Source: Flammeovirgaceae bacterium
GTDB taxonomy: Bacteria; Bacteroidota; Bacteroidia; Cytophagales; Cyclobacteriaceae
DNA: 64,000 nt
NCBI GenBank assembly: GCA_021298015.1
Contig: JAJTGY010000009.1
Span: 45,104-109,103, forward strand
Direction: 5' to 3'
Position 1 is the first letter of the stretch, and each line of letters begins with the position of its first letter. Shown here in pieces: positions 8,886 through 18,073 of the stretch. A program made the translations under genes and the position numbers. Under the pieces are notes generated by a model. That model did not search any database. It worked only from the letters and a program-made list of their open reading frames with translations, and had not been told where the DNA came from.

Positions 8886-9746
8886 ATGATGACTTGGAAA
8901 CGAATAGGGGTTGCGTTGGCCTTATCACCGACAGCCGGTGGTTTATTGCGGCAAGCTGCACACGTAGCCCGGCTGTTTCAAGCCGAATTGTTTATCATTC
9001 ACGTGGGTAACGTTACACCGGAGGCCCGGTTGGCAATAGAAAATCTGGCTGCCACCACAATCGTTGACAATGAGCCGGCTTATCAGTTCTGCTGGGAGAC
9101 GGGTGATCCGGTTTCGAAGGTGCTGGCCGTGTGCAATAAAAACCATATCGATTTACTGGTAGCCGGAGCGTTAAAAAAAGAAAATATTTTCCGTTATTAC
9201 CTTGGCACTGTTGCACGCAAAATCATGCGCAAGGCAAACTGCTCGGTGTTGATGGTAACCAACCCGGGTGAACGGGTCAGCTATCAGCATCTGGTGTTCA
9301 ATGCCGAGGACAGCCCCTACAGCCGGCAGGCCCTTGAGGCCGCGTGTTGGATCGGGCGAAAAGAAAGAAGCAAATGGCTGCACGTTGTGCGCGAGTTGAA
9401 AATGATGGGGCTTGCACTGGCCTCGTCTGACCAATGCACCGAAGAAGAATACCATGATATCCAGCAAAATCTGCTTTATGATGAAATGAGCGAGGTCGAG
9501 AAGATGCTGGCCACCGTGCCGCACGAAGGCCTCAAGGTGAACGTCAAAGTGCTATCCGGTAAATCAGGTTTTGAACTGGCACGATTTGCCGAGCGGAAGT
9601 CGGCCGATCTTTTAATTGTGGCGGCCCCGGAGCGAAGATTTTCGCTTTTCGATCGTGTGTTTCCGCACGATCTGGAGTACATATTTGCTGATTTACCCGC
9701 TCACCTATTGATTGTGCACAGCCGAAAGGAGGCCCAAAATGGGTAA
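8886..9746 (+). CDS. Universal stress protein with two tandem UspA domains
   Basis: A 286-residue cytoplasmic protein made of two UspA units. The first (about 1-135) begins MTWKRIGVALALSPTAGG and carries a nucleotide-loop-like segment AGALKKENIFRYYLG followed by CSVLMVTNP. The second (about 145-286) ends AAPERRFSLFDRVFP and HLLIVHSRKE, also G/S-containing loops. Whether it binds ATP is uncertain because the G-2X-G-9X-G pattern is only partly kept. The ATG pair at 8886/8889 is preferred over an upstream in-frame ATG at 8853. It overlaps the antiporter gene by 8 bases, and Usp domains commonly regulate CPA2-type transporters, so it probably acts with the next gene product. Confidence 0.88.
   Translation: MMTWKRIGVALALSPTAGGLLRQAAHVARLFQAELFIIHVGNVTPEARLAIENLAATTIVDNEPAYQFCWETGDPVSKVLAVCNKNHIDLLVAGALKKENIFRYYLGTVARKIMRKANCSVLMVTNPGERVSYQHLVFNAEDSPYSRQALEAACWIGRKERSKWLHVVRELKMMGLALASSDQCTEEEYHDIQQNLLYDEMSEVEKMLATVPHEGLKVNVKVLSGKSGFELARFAERKSADLLIVAAPERRFSLFDRVFPHDLEYIFADLPAHLLIVHSRKEAQNG
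9725..9732 (+). promoter_or_regulatory. Strong Shine-Dalgarno sequence for the antiporter gene
   Basis: AAAGGAGG lies 6 bases before the ATG at 9739, within the last codons of the Usp gene. Strong Shine-Dalgarno sequences are rare in this phylum, so this supports 9739 as the start and re-initiation on the overlapping pair. Confidence 0.6.
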
Positions 9747-10986
9747 GCTCGAGCAACTGGACGTGATGCTCTTGTTGATTCAATTAGGCATCATGCTGCT
9801 GGCCGGACGCCTGATGGCCGAAGCTGCGCGCAAATTACATCAACCAACCGTAGTTGGCGAACTACTCGCGGGTATTCTGCTGGGGCCCACCGTGCTCGGA
9901 TTGATTTCGCCAGAATGGTTTCACAGCCTCTTTCCTCACGACAGCAACTCCGGTATTGTGCTCTCCGGTATTGTTCAGATGGCCGTAGTGATGCTGCTGT
10001 TTATAGCCGGCCTTGAGGTTGATTTACACATCGTGTGGCAACAGGGGCGACAGGCCATCTACACCAGCGTATTCGGGTTAATTATTCCGTTCGCCTTTGG
10101 CTTTGTAGTTCCGTATTACTGGCCGGGGCTGTTTGGTGGCGAGGCCGAATCCATGCGGCTGCCCTTTGCCCTGTTTCTCGGAACTTCGATGGCCATTACC
10201 GCCCTGCCCGTCATCGCCCGCGTACTGATGGACCTGGGCCTTTTTAAATCACGGATGGGCATGCTCGTGATTTCTTCGGCTATGATCAATGACGTAGTCG
10301 GCTGGTTGATTTTTTCAGTCATTCTGGGATTGATCGGAAAAGGCAACCAGCACTTGTCGCTGGTCAACACCGTGCTGCTTACGATCGGGTTCACTGCCAT
10401 CATGCTCACCCTCGGTCGCGGCCTGCTCAACCGGGTGCTGCCCTGGGTGAATAAAAAACTCGCCTGGCCGGGTGGTGTTTTATCGTTATCGCTGGCGTTC
10501 TGCTTTCTGGCTTCGGCCTTCACCGAGTTCATCGGCATTCACGCGATATTTGGTGCATTCATTATTGGCATTGCCCTGGGCGATTCAGAACATTTTTCTG
10601 AGCGCGCCAAGGAAATCGTGCACCAGTTTATCAATAACATTTTCGCTCCACTGTTTTTTGTCTCCATTGGCTTGCGGGTAAATTTTCTGGCCAACTTTGA
10701 TCCCTGGCTCACCCTGTTTATTTTATTGATTGCCTATGCGGGTAAAATTATCGGCAGCGGACTCGGTACGCGTTTGGGCGGATTCACCTGGCGAGAATCG
10801 CTCGCTGCCGCGTTTGGCATGAATGCCCGGGGTGCCATGGAAATTATACTGGGTCTGGTGGCGCTGGAGAATGGGCTAATCGGTGAACGTGTTTTTGTCT
10901 CGCTGGTGATTATGGCCCTGCTTACCAGCATCAGCAGTGGCCCGGCAATGAAGTGGATTTTGGGAAAAGAAAAATCCGCGGGTTAG
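9739..10986 (+). CDS. Cation:proton antiporter, CPA2 (Kef/Nha-type) family
   Basis: A 415-residue inner-membrane protein with about 12-13 helices and no C-terminal RCK/TrkA domain. Family marks include QPTVVGELLAGILLGPTVLG near the N-terminus, FIAGLEVDL, and the helix pair around ALPVIARVLMDLGLFKSRMG followed by SSAMINDVVGWLIF, where the conserved Asp of the ion pathway lies. Later GIHAIFGAFIIGIALGD and LFFVSIGLRVNF are standard for the family. It exchanges Na+ or K+ for protons; the ion is not determinable. The upstream Usp gene overlaps it, suggesting regulation by the stress protein in place of an RCK domain. Confidence 0.92.
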   Translation: MGKLEQLDVMLLLIQLGIMLLAGRLMAEAARKLHQPTVVGELLAGILLGPTVLGLISPEWFHSLFPHDSNSGIVLSGIVQMAVVMLLFIAGLEVDLHIVWQQGRQAIYTSVFGLIIPFAFGFVVPYYWPGLFGGEAESMRLPFALFLGTSMAITALPVIARVLMDLGLFKSRMGMLVISSAMINDVVGWLIFSVILGLIGKGNQHLSLVNTVLLTIGFTAIMLTLGRGLLNRVLPWVNKKLAWPGGVLSLSLAFCFLASAFTEFIGIHAIFGAFIIGIALGDSEHFSERAKEIVHQFINNIFAPLFFVSIGLRVNFLANFDPWLTLFILLIAYAGKIIGSGLGTRLGGFTWRESLAAAFGMNARGAMEIILGLVALENGLIGERVFVSLVIMALLTSISSGPAMKWILGKEKSAG

Positions 10987-11020
10987 AATCTGATGTTATG
11001 CAGGAAAGGAATCCCAATCC

Positions 11021-11067
11021 CTTTGCGCCTTCGTGGCGTAAAATCAGGAGCCGCCAAAACGCTAAGT
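11021..11067. repeat. REP-like imperfect palindrome
   Basis: The arm CTTTGCGCCTTCGTGGC (11021-11037) is followed after about 12 bases by GCCGCCAAAACGCTAAG, whose reverse complement matches it at about 12 of 17 positions. A related single arm, CTTGGTGTCTTCGTGGC, sits near 62408. It lies in the 128-base gap between the antiporter gene and the convergent SdpI-like gene, with no T-run, so it reads as a dispersed palindrome and not as a plain terminator. Confidence 0.5.
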
Positions 11068-11114
11068 CATACGAGATTAATCTGATTTTAAAGAGCGCAA
11101 AAATACCTGGCGTA

Positions 11115-11453
11115 TCACGCCTCAGGCGGAAATTGGGTCTTCAATCTTCGCTCGGTAAGTACAATGACGGCAATCAAACCTGCCAATAGAAGGCCAACAC
11201 CCACATTCAATGCTGCCCGGGGCGAGTGCGAGTAGAATGTGACCAATTGGGCGAACGTCACCACAACCGATACCCAAATCCCAACCCAGCCAGAATACTG
11301 GTTGGCTTCATTCCAATGGCGCTGCGAACGCATGGAGCGCGGTGTTCGATAACCATAGAAGTAATTGATCTTCGCTGGCGGCCACCGGTACAAGGCGAAG
11401 CTGACCAGAAAAAACAGTGGACCAATAACCAGGTTAGTTAGCACCAAGTCCAT
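11115..11453 (-). CDS. SdpI-family small membrane protein
   Basis: A 112-residue protein with three probable membrane helices (about 3-20, 50-68, 80-100). The stretch YFYGYRTPRSMRSQRHWNEAN between helices 1 and 2 is the SdpI/YhfL-type signature, where YGxRT and W..AN are conserved. SdpI of Bacillus gives immunity to the SdpC toxin; most distant family members have no known role. The start MDLVLTNLV at 11453 is chosen over an upstream ATG at 11483 because it falls 1 base after the stop of the DUF2461 gene, which implies coupled translation. Confidence 0.78.
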   Translation of the reverse strand: MDLVLTNLVIGPLFFLVSFALYRWPPAKINYFYGYRTPRSMRSQRHWNEANQYSGWVGIWVSVVVTFAQLVTFYSHSPRAALNVGVGLLLAGLIAVIVLTERRLKTQFPPEA

Positions 11454-11454
11454 A

Positions 11455-12114
11455 TCACGCAAGCGCCTCGTTGAGGTAGTCATTTAACGGCTTTGCCGCC
11501 CGGCAAACCTCGGCTACCTTTTTGAAGTAGGTCGGCATTTTCACCTCCGCATCCGTAAAGGCGTGCGAAACAATGAAACTCTTATGCTTCAGAAGATCAA
11601 TCTGCGGATGATCTTTTGGATATCCTTTCGGAGCCGTTTTCACTTTATCGAAATCATCAAAGCCGGCAAAAAATTTTTTGAGTGACCGGGCGGCCATCAC
11701 CTTCTTTAGTTTTTCCGGATTGTAATCGATTTCCTGCCGGATTTTGGCGAGGTTACCGGAGTCAGGCATATAGATGCCAGCCGCAACAAAACAGTTACCC
11801 GGCTCCACATGCAGATAATAGCCGGGCTCCTGCTCCATTTTACCACCGGGCGAAAAGCCAGCGCCCATGTTCACCTTGTAAGGTCGCTTGTCTTTGCTGA
11901 AGCGCACATCGCGATAAATCCGGAATGCCTGCTTGCGCGGATTCAATCCCGCCAGCCCCGGATCAAACTTTACTACCTCGCGGTGAAACAACTCGAGAAA
12001 ATCATCAAAGGCATTTTTTGCTTCGAGGTAGATGGCTTTGTTTTTCTCAAACCACTCGCGGTTGTTGTTCCGCTTCAACGCGGCCAAAAATCTGAGTATG
12101 CCGTTCAGATCCAT
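11455..12114 (-). CDS. DUF2461 (TIGR02453) family protein
   Basis: A 219-residue soluble protein. Family features are NNNREWFEKNKAIYLEAKN near the start, FRIYRDVRFSKDKRPYK in the middle, and the GYYLHVEPGNCFVAAGIYMP segment. The family is widespread in bacteria and some fungi and has no established activity. It lies 10 bases downstream of murF and 1 base upstream of the SdpI-like gene, so the three probably form one transcript led by murF. No link to cell-wall synthesis is visible beyond position. Confidence 0.85.
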   Translation of the reverse strand: MDLNGILRFLAALKRNNNREWFEKNKAIYLEAKNAFDDFLELFHREVVKFDPGLAGLNPRKQAFRIYRDVRFSKDKRPYKVNMGAGFSPGGKMEQEPGYYLHVEPGNCFVAAGIYMPDSGNLAKIRQEIDYNPEKLKKVMAARSLKKFFAGFDDFDKVKTAPKGYPKDHPQIDLLKHKSFIVSHAFTDAEVKMPTYFKKVAEVCRAAKPLNDYLNEALA

Positions 12115-12124
12115 AACAGGCTTT

Positions 12125-13405
12125 TTAAAGATATTCCAAAATCGTTTCCAGACCCATCCCGCGTGAAGCTTTAATCAATACCGTTGTGTGGCCAACGGGG
12201 TTTGCCTGCGCATGCGCAACCAATTTTAACTTGTCCGGAAAGTACAATACAGCAGGATTTACGTGAGCCGTGTGCTGCATATGAGCCCCACATACCCACG
12301 CGGGCAGTCGGAGTTCGGCCAGCAAATGCCCCACGCGCTCATGTTCCGCGACCGTCTCGTCTGCCAACTCATACATATCACCAATGATGGCCAGCTTGTT
12401 TTTGGCCTTCATCAAAGCCAGGTTGCGGAGGGCCGCTTCCATCGAGCTGGGGTTTGCGTTGTAGGCATCCAGAATCACCGTGTTCGTTCCTTTGCCTATC
12501 ACTTGCGAACGCATATTCGATGGAACATACGCAGCAATCGCCTGCTCGGCATCGCTTGGCAGAACACCAAAATATTTTCCGATACATAATGCGGTGGCAA
12601 TATTTTCAAAATTGTAGGCACCCACCAAATGCGTAGCCACCGTGGCGCCCTCTTCTGTACGAACAACCACCGTGGGGTCGGCACTTACCAGTTCGCAGTG
12701 GTAATAGTCGCCCTTGGCCGGGTAGAAGATCGGGTTTCGAAAACGCTTGGCCATATTGGCCAGTATCGGGTTTTGTGAATTGATGAATACGACACCATTG
12801 GTGGTGAGTAAGTGCTGATATAATTCCGATTTACCGCGTATGATATTTTCAAAACCCCCAAACGTACCGATGTGCGCTTTTCCAATGTTGGTGATAAATC
12901 CATGGGTGGGCTGCGCAATGGATGACAACGAAGCAATTTCTCCGAGGTGGTTAGCGCCCATTTCAACAATAGCCAACTCCACGCTGGAGTCAATACTGAG
13001 TATCGTGAGGGGCACACCAATGTGGTTATTCAGATTTCCCACCGTAGCAAACGTTTTGAACTTTTTCGCCAAAACCGCATTCACCAGTTCTTTACTGGTG
13101 GTTTTTCCGTTTGAACCCGTGAGGCCAATTACCGGAATGTGCAACTGGTGGCGGTGGTAACGCGCCAGATCTTGAAGTGCAGCCAGCACATCGGGCACCA
13201 CCACCATGCGCGCATCCGTTGCCCGGGCCGGATCATCGATGATTGCAAAAGCCGCACCCGCGGCCAGCGCATCTGCGGCAAAGGTGTTGGCATCAAACCG
13301 ATCGCCCTTCAGCGCAAAAAACAAGACGCCAGGCCGAATCTTTCGCGTATCGGTGCACACACCGGCCGACTGCCGGTACAACTCGTACAAATCCTGAATC
13401 CGCAT
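12125..13405 (-). CDS. murF: UDP-MurNAc-tripeptide--D-alanyl-D-alanine ligase
   Basis: Adds D-Ala-D-Ala to UDP-MurNAc-tripeptide, the last cytoplasmic amino-acid step in peptidoglycan precursor synthesis. The 426-residue protein has the three Mur-ligase domains: an N-terminal UDP-binding part with GVCTDTRKIRPGVLFFALKG, the ATP-binding domain with P-loop GLTGSNGKTTSKE near residue 95 and VEMGANHLGEI, and a C-terminal domain with LDAYNANPSSMEAAL and IGDMYELAD. Length is normal. It is the first gene of the murF-DUF2461-SdpI-like chain and is divergent from the FG-GAP gene at 13474. Confidence 0.95.
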   Translation of the reverse strand: MRIQDLYELYRQSAGVCTDTRKIRPGVLFFALKGDRFDANTFAADALAAGAAFAIIDDPARATDARMVVVPDVLAALQDLARYHRHQLHIPVIGLTGSNGKTTSKELVNAVLAKKFKTFATVGNLNNHIGVPLTILSIDSSVELAIVEMGANHLGEIASLSSIAQPTHGFITNIGKAHIGTFGGFENIIRGKSELYQHLLTTNGVVFINSQNPILANMAKRFRNPIFYPAKGDYYHCELVSADPTVVVRTEEGATVATHLVGAYNFENIATALCIGKYFGVLPSDAEQAIAAYVPSNMRSQVIGKGTNTVILDAYNANPSSMEAALRNLALMKAKNKLAIIGDMYELADETVAEHERVGHLLAELRLPAWVCGAHMQHTAHVNPAVLYFPDKLKLVAHAQANPVGHTTVLIKASRGMGLETILEYL

Positions 13406-13473
13406 GCCGAATTTTACGGTTAACTTTCGCGCTCAAGATAACAGAAGTTACGCGCGTCCGTTAGGATTTAGAG

Positions 13474-15660
13474 ATGAAATTCCTTGCTGCCATGGCTGCT
13501 GGCCTGCTGTTGATGGCCGTGAACTTCGCAGAAGCGCAGTTTCAATACCGGTTTGATCAATCCATTCCGGTAAAAGTGAACGACCAATGGCTGGCCATGC
13601 CGTGGGCGGGTGGGCTCAACGGCATTCAGCTCAATACCCTGGATTTGAATGGAGATGGCCGGCCCGACCTGGCGGTTTTTGAACGACAAGCGAATAAGGT
13701 ACTGACGTTCATCAACACCGGAACGGAATACGCCTACCAGCCAGAGTATGAAGATTTGTTTCCCGCGGAAGTCACCCAGTGGATGCTGCTGCGCGACTTT
13801 AATTGCGATGGCAAAAAAGATTTATTCACCCGCGACCCCCTTGGTATTCTGGTTTTTGTGAATACGACCCGCCCCGGCCAGCCCATTTCGTGGCGCCCTT
13901 TTTCTGCCGGCACCGTACTCCTGACGGAGGGTAACTCGGGCAACATCAACATTCAACTCGGGTTTGATGATATACCCGCCATTGATGACGTAGATGGTGA
14001 TGGGGATTTGGATGTACTGAACTTTCGATTCTTTGGCTCGGGTACCGTGGAGTATCATCAAAATTTAACCGTTGAACGAACGGGGCGGTGCGATTCCATG
14101 CAAATGAAGCGAGTAACAGCCAACTATGGCAACTTCGAAGAGTGCAGTTGCAACCGCATAGCGTTTGATCAAACATGCGCCCAGCTGGGTGGCGGCCGTA
14201 CTCAACATGCCGTGGGTCGCGTCCTGCTCAACCTTGATGTTGACCAAGACGGTGATCGGGATTTGATTTTCTCTGAACAGAATTGCAACCGCCTTTACCT
14301 GTTGCCCAATGAAGGCTCCGGTGGGGTGGCCGATTTCAACAACTTCAGCCTTTTCCCCGCGAACAACCCGGTGGCGCTGCTTACCTTCCCCAGTCCATTC
14401 GTTGAAGATGTAACATTTGATGGCAAACCTGATCTGGTGGTTTCACCCAATGTATATAACCGCGACTTGATCAACAATAACTTTGAGCAGAGTGTATGGC
14501 TCTACACCAACCAGGGAACAACCGCGGCCCCGCTGTTCAACTTTACGCAATCGGATTTTCTGCAAAGCAACATGGTTGATGTAGGGGACAATGCTGTACC
14601 GGCTTTCTTTGATGCCAATGGTGATGGCGATCTGGACCTGTTCGTGGGCATGAATGGCGACAATAATTTTCGGGCCACCATTCGGGTATTCGAAAATACG
14701 GGCTCAGCCGCTGCCCCCGAGTTTACGCTCGTCAATTCCGACTTTCTCGGTCTTTCGTTTTTTGGTTTTTACAATTTGAAGCCGCAGTTCGCGGACATGA
14801 ACAGCGATGGCAAAGCCGATCTGGTGTTTTCCGCCAGCAGGGCTTCGAATGGCGTAACTGTTCTAGCTTATTTTGCCAACCAGTCCAACACCGGATTAAA
14901 TTTTGCCAACCAGGAGATCACCTACACGGGTTTCTCCTTACCCGCCAGCCGCAGTAGCGAAAACATACTGATGGCCGATGTCAATCAGGATGGCCTGACT
15001 GACCTCGTGTTGGGTACCTCAACCGGCCTCGTACAGCTTTGGAAAAATGTGGGCAGCGGAGGCGTTCCCTCATTTGTTGCCGAGCCTCAACCTTTTCTTG
15101 GCTTGGGGGCCAGCACCAATCGTCAAAGTCCTTCTTTTGCACAAGGTGATCTTAACGGGGACGGAAAAACCGACTTGTTGATGGGTGACCAGGACGGCCG
15201 GTTATTCATTTTTTCCGATTACCGCTCGGGCAACTCAACGGCACAGGCGCTAACAGTCTTTAATCCCATTCGAAACACGTATTTGGAAAAAAACTTTGGC
15301 GGGCGCGTATGGCCGGCCATTGCCGCCCTGCAGCCGATCAGCACACCAACGGTAGTAGTCGGTAACACGTTAGGTGGCCTGCATCTGTTGACCAACACGG
15401 GCAACACGGAACTTCCCGAAGAGCCCCGGCTTCTCGTCTATCCCAATCCGGCCAATTCCGATGCTAACTTTTTTTTGCGCAGCGATCGCGATGGCACCGC
15501 TCAGTTTTACAACCTGGTGGGCCAGCGGTTGAGCAACGCGTATAGTCTGCGGGCGTTCGAGCCTCTTTTGTTTAATGCCAGCGATCTGGCTCCGGGGCTT
15601 TACATCGTCCGGTTCACCGCGCAGGGCAAATCGGTTTCGCAACGGTTGGTCATCCGCTGA
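13474..15660 (+). CDS. Secreted FG-GAP/VCBS-repeat protein with T9SS sorting domain
   Basis: A 728-residue exported protein. Residues 1-22 form a signal peptide ending AEAQF. At least eight calcium-loop repeats of the DxNxDGxxDL type are spread along the chain, for example DLNGDGRPDLAVF, DVDGDGDLDVLNF, DANGDGDLDLFVG, DMNSDGKADLVFS and DLNGDGKTDLLMG, consistent with a beta-propeller like FG-GAP/integrin-alpha proteins. The last 75 residues are a type A T9SS C-terminal domain: LLVYPNPANSDANFFL, GQRLSNAYSL and LAPGLYIVRF, ending SQRLVIR. It is therefore probably carried to the cell surface. Its ligand is unknown. Confidence 0.9.
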   Translation: MKFLAAMAAGLLLMAVNFAEAQFQYRFDQSIPVKVNDQWLAMPWAGGLNGIQLNTLDLNGDGRPDLAVFERQANKVLTFINTGTEYAYQPEYEDLFPAEVTQWMLLRDFNCDGKKDLFTRDPLGILVFVNTTRPGQPISWRPFSAGTVLLTEGNSGNINIQLGFDDIPAIDDVDGDGDLDVLNFRFFGSGTVEYHQNLTVERTGRCDSMQMKRVTANYGNFEECSCNRIAFDQTCAQLGGGRTQHAVGRVLLNLDVDQDGDRDLIFSEQNCNRLYLLPNEGSGGVADFNNFSLFPANNPVALLTFPSPFVEDVTFDGKPDLVVSPNVYNRDLINNNFEQSVWLYTNQGTTAAPLFNFTQSDFLQSNMVDVGDNAVPAFFDANGDGDLDLFVGMNGDNNFRATIRVFENTGSAAAPEFTLVNSDFLGLSFFGFYNLKPQFADMNSDGKADLVFSASRASNGVTVLAYFANQSNTGLNFANQEITYTGFSLPASRSSENILMADVNQDGLTDLVLGTSTGLVQLWKNVGSGGVPSFVAEPQPFLGLGASTNRQSPSFAQGDLNGDGKTDLLMGDQDGRLFIFSDYRSGNSTAQALTVFNPIRNTYLEKNFGGRVWPAIAALQPISTPTVVVGNTLGGLHLLTNTGNTELPEEPRLLVYPNPANSDANFFLRSDRDGTAQFYNLVGQRLSNAYSLRAFEPLLFNASDLAPGLYIVRFTAQGKSVSQRLVIR

Positions 15661-15681
15661 TCTCTGCCTAACATTGCGCCC

Positions 15682-16350
15682 GTGTCAGTAGCATTTGTTT
15701 TCGATATGGACGGGGTGATCATTCACAGCAACCCGTTTCACAAAATTGCCCTTCAACAGTTCTGTACGAAGTACGGATACGATTTGTCAGAGGACGAACT
15801 GGCAAGGCGCATATATGGGCGCACCAATAAGGAGTGGATTACCAATCTCTTCGGCCGGCCATTGCCTCCGCATGAGTTGGCCGCCTATGCCGAAGAAAAA
15901 GAGTCGTTGTTCAGGCGTCTATATGAACGTGACATAACCGAGGTTGCCGGACTTACATCGTTTCTGGAAAAAACCCGGGGGCTGGGCATCCCGTGTGCCA
16001 TCGGCACTTCGGCTCCACTCACCAACGTTGATTTTGTATTGGCCAAAACCGGCATCCGGCATTTCTTTTCCGCCATTCTCCATGAGGCCGATGTCGAGCA
16101 TGGGAAACCGAACCCGGAAATTTACCTGAAAACAGCTGCGAGTCTGGGTAAGGAACCGGGGCAATGTGTCGTGTTTGAAGACTCCATATCGGGTGTAAAA
16201 GCGGGCCTGGCGGCCGGTAGCCCTGTGGTGGGCGTACTTACAACCCACAGTGCGGGTGAATTGTCGGGTACTAAGCTGGCAATCAACGACTTTCAGGGGC
16301 TTGAACCGGCCGAATTAGTGCGTAAAATCTGGCCCTCCATAAAGAATTGA
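15682..16350 (+). CDS. HAD-superfamily hydrolase, beta-phosphoglucomutase/phosphatase-like
   Basis: A 222-residue cytoplasmic HAD enzyme starting at a GTG codon 22 bases after the FG-GAP gene. Motif I is FDMDGVIIHSN with both catalytic aspartates, motif II is the Ser/Thr in AIGTSAPLTN near residue 113, motif III is the Lys in HGKPNPEIY near residue 146, and motif IV is VFEDSISGVKAG near residue 165. The helical cap (about 16-80) places it in subfamily I with beta-phosphoglucomutase and sugar-phosphate phosphatases. The substrate cannot be assigned. Confidence 0.87.
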   Translation: MSVAFVFDMDGVIIHSNPFHKIALQQFCTKYGYDLSEDELARRIYGRTNKEWITNLFGRPLPPHELAAYAEEKESLFRRLYERDITEVAGLTSFLEKTRGLGIPCAIGTSAPLTNVDFVLAKTGIRHFFSAILHEADVEHGKPNPEIYLKTAASLGKEPGQCVVFEDSISGVKAGLAAGSPVVGVLTTHSAGELSGTKLAINDFQGLEPAELVRKIWPSIKN

Positions 16351-16440
16351 GGTATTTTGACGGCCCGGTTGGATAATTGAGGTGCCATTCCCGATATTTG
16401 CAGTCCCTTTTCCAAAAAAGGGGCAAAAACAAAGCGAATT

Positions 16441-16680
16441 ATGGCACGTGTTTGTCAAATAACCGGAAAACGCCCGCAGGTGGGCAACAGCGTTTCGCAC
16501 GCGAACAACAAGACGAAGCGCAGATTCTACCCCAATCTGCAAACCAAGCGATTCTTCATTCCGGAGGAGAATAAGTGGATTACCCTGAAAGTATCCACCA
16601 AGGCAATCAAAACGATCAACGCCAAGGGCATTTCGGCTGTGTTGAAGGAGGCGAAAGCCAAAGGGACATTAGCCATCTAA
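16441..16680 (+). CDS. rpmB: 50S ribosomal protein L28 (zinc-free form)
   Basis: A 79-residue ribosomal protein, [20 protein letters not shown] with basic C-terminal half. In zinc-binding L28 the N-terminus carries CxxC; here only the first Cys remains (CQIT), and the C-terminal pair is also missing, so this is the C-minus form. It leads the L28-L33-DUF4295 cluster with 18 and 2 base gaps. A GATATTTG element at 16393-16400 is a plausible -7 region. Confidence 0.96.
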   Translation: MARVCQITGKRPQVGNSVSHANNKTKRRFYPNLQTKRFFIPEENKWITLKVSTKAIKTINAKGISAVLKEAKAKGTLAI

Positions 16681-16698
16681 CCGTTAACGACCAGAACC

Positions 16699-16881
16699 AT
16701 GGCAAAAAAAGGTAACCGCATACAGGTGATTCTCGAGTGCACTGAGCATAAGAACAGTGGCCTGCCAGGCATGAGCCGCTACATCACCACGAAGAATCGG
16801 AAAAACACCACCGAGCGCATCGAGTTGAAGAAGTACAACCCGATCATGAAAAAATACACCGTACACAAAGAAATTAAGTAA
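16699..16881 (+). CDS. rpmG: 50S ribosomal protein L33 (zinc-free form)
   Basis: A 60-residue ribosomal protein with the family pattern [32 protein letters not shown] and TVHKEIK. Three of the four Cys of zinc-type L33 are absent (TEHK instead of TECK, and no Cys pair in the [10 protein letters not shown] segment). It lies between rpmB and the DUF4295 gene, the usual arrangement in Bacteroidota. Confidence 0.96.
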   Translation: MAKKGNRIQVILECTEHKNSGLPGMSRYITTKNRKNTTERIELKKYNPIMKKYTVHKEIK

Positions 16882-16883
16882 CC

Positions 16884-17039
16884 ATGGCAAAGAAAGTTGT
16901 TGCTACCCTGAAGAAAGGTGAAGGAAAAAACTTCGCGAAAGTGATCCGGGCCGTGAAGTCTGAAAAGACAGGCGCGTATGTGTTTCGGGAAGAAATTGTT
17001 CCTGCCGAACTGGTGAAGGAAACGCTGGCCAAGAAGTAA
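16884..17039 (+). CDS. DUF4295 small basic protein
   Basis: A 51-residue basic protein beginning MAKKVVATLKKGEGKNFAKV and ending ELVKETLAKK. It is the Bacteroidota-specific DUF4295 protein that regularly follows rpmG, 2 bases after its stop. Size, charge and ribosomal context suggest a ribosome-associated protein; direct function is unproven to my knowledge. A terminator follows at 17061. Confidence 0.9.
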   Translation: MAKKVVATLKKGEGKNFAKVIRAVKSEKTGAYVFREEIVPAELVKETLAKK

Positions 17040-17060
17040 TTCGAAACCAGAATCAATTGA

Positions 17061-17088
17061 AAGTCCCTTCGCGGGACTTTTTGTTTTT
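17061..17088 (+). terminator. Intrinsic terminator after rpmB-rpmG-DUF4295
   Basis: AAGTCCC (17061-17067), loop TTCGC, GGGACTT (17073-17079), then a T-rich tail. It ends the ribosomal cluster 21 bases after the DUF4295 stop, just before ftsY. Confidence 0.85.
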
Positions 17089-17104
17089 CTAACCCTTCCG
17101 TTTT

Positions 17105-18064
17105 ATGTCGCTCTTTTCGTCCTTGTTCTCGTCTGAAAAAAAGGAATCCCTGAATAAGGGATTGCAAAAAACGAACGACAGCTTTTTGGGCAAGCTGGGC
17201 AAAGCGGTTTTGGGTAAATCCACCATTGATGACGAGGTGCTCGATGAACTGGAGGAAATCCTCGTCTCTTCGGATGTGGGGATTGAAACCACCCTCAAGA
17301 TTATTGACCGCATCAAAACACGCGTGGCCCGCGACAAATATCTGGGTGCCCGTGAACTTGATCGTTTGCTGCGCGAAGAAATTGCCTTATTGTTAAACGA
17401 GGGGCCCACTGCCGAATACAAAAGCTTTGAGCCGCCCGCAGGGGTCAAGCCCTATGTGCTGATGGTGGTCGGTGTCAATGGCGTAGGCAAAACGACAACT
17501 ATCGGCAAGCTGGCCGCACACTACAAACGCGCAGGCCAAAACGTGGTCCTCGGTGCAGCCGATACGTTTCGGGCCGCAGCCGTTGACCAACTCAAACTTT
17601 GGGGCGAACGCGTGGGTGTGCCGGTGGTGGCCAAAGGCATGAACACCGATCCCTCCGCTGTGGCCTATGAGGCGGTGCGGCAGGGTGTGGAGGAAAAAGC
17701 GGATGTGATTATCATTGACACGGCCGGCCGGCTGCACACCAAAGTCAACCTGATGGCGGAACTCTCCAAGATTAAGCGGGTAATGCAAAAAGTAATACCC
17801 GATGCTCCCCACGATGTACTGTTGGTGCTGGACGGAAGCACCGGGCAGAATGCCGTGATTCAGGCGCGTGAGTTTACGAAAGCGACCGAAGTAAGTTGCC
17901 TGGCCATTACCAAACTGGACGGCACCGCGAAAGGTGGCGTAGTCATCGGCATTTCAGACGAATTCAAAATTCCCGTTCGCTACATCGGGGTTGGCGAACA
18001 GGTTGATGACTTGCAACTATTCGACAGGGCCGAATTTGTCGATTCGCTGTTTCAAAAAAAATGA
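17105..18064 (+). CDS. ftsY: Signal recognition particle receptor
   Basis: SRP GTPase that docks ribosome-SRP complexes at the membrane. The 319-residue protein has the short N-region typical of the phylum (no long acidic A domain), a four-helix N domain (about 20-110), and the G domain with [15 protein letters not shown] near residue 122, [34 protein letters not shown] and [12 protein letters not shown] at the end. It lies beyond the terminator of the ribosomal cluster and so needs some read-through or its own promoter, which I did not locate with confidence. Confidence 0.96.
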   Translation: MSLFSSLFSSEKKESLNKGLQKTNDSFLGKLGKAVLGKSTIDDEVLDELEEILVSSDVGIETTLKIIDRIKTRVARDKYLGARELDRLLREEIALLLNEGPTAEYKSFEPPAGVKPYVLMVVGVNGVGKTTTIGKLAAHYKRAGQNVVLGAADTFRAAAVDQLKLWGERVGVPVVAKGMNTDPSAVAYEAVRQGVEEKADVIIIDTAGRLHTKVNLMAELSKIKRVMQKVIPDAPHDVLLVLDGSTGQNAVIQAREFTKATEVSCLAITKLDGTAKGGVVIGISDEFKIPVRYIGVGEQVDDLQLFDRAEFVDSLFQKK

Positions 18065-18073
18065 ATTATTGCT

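Noticed and set aside
8746..8961. 72-residue N-terminal extension of glyS
   Set aside because: Contains the glyS promoter and lacks conservation with the family start; also runs into the divergent Usp gene.
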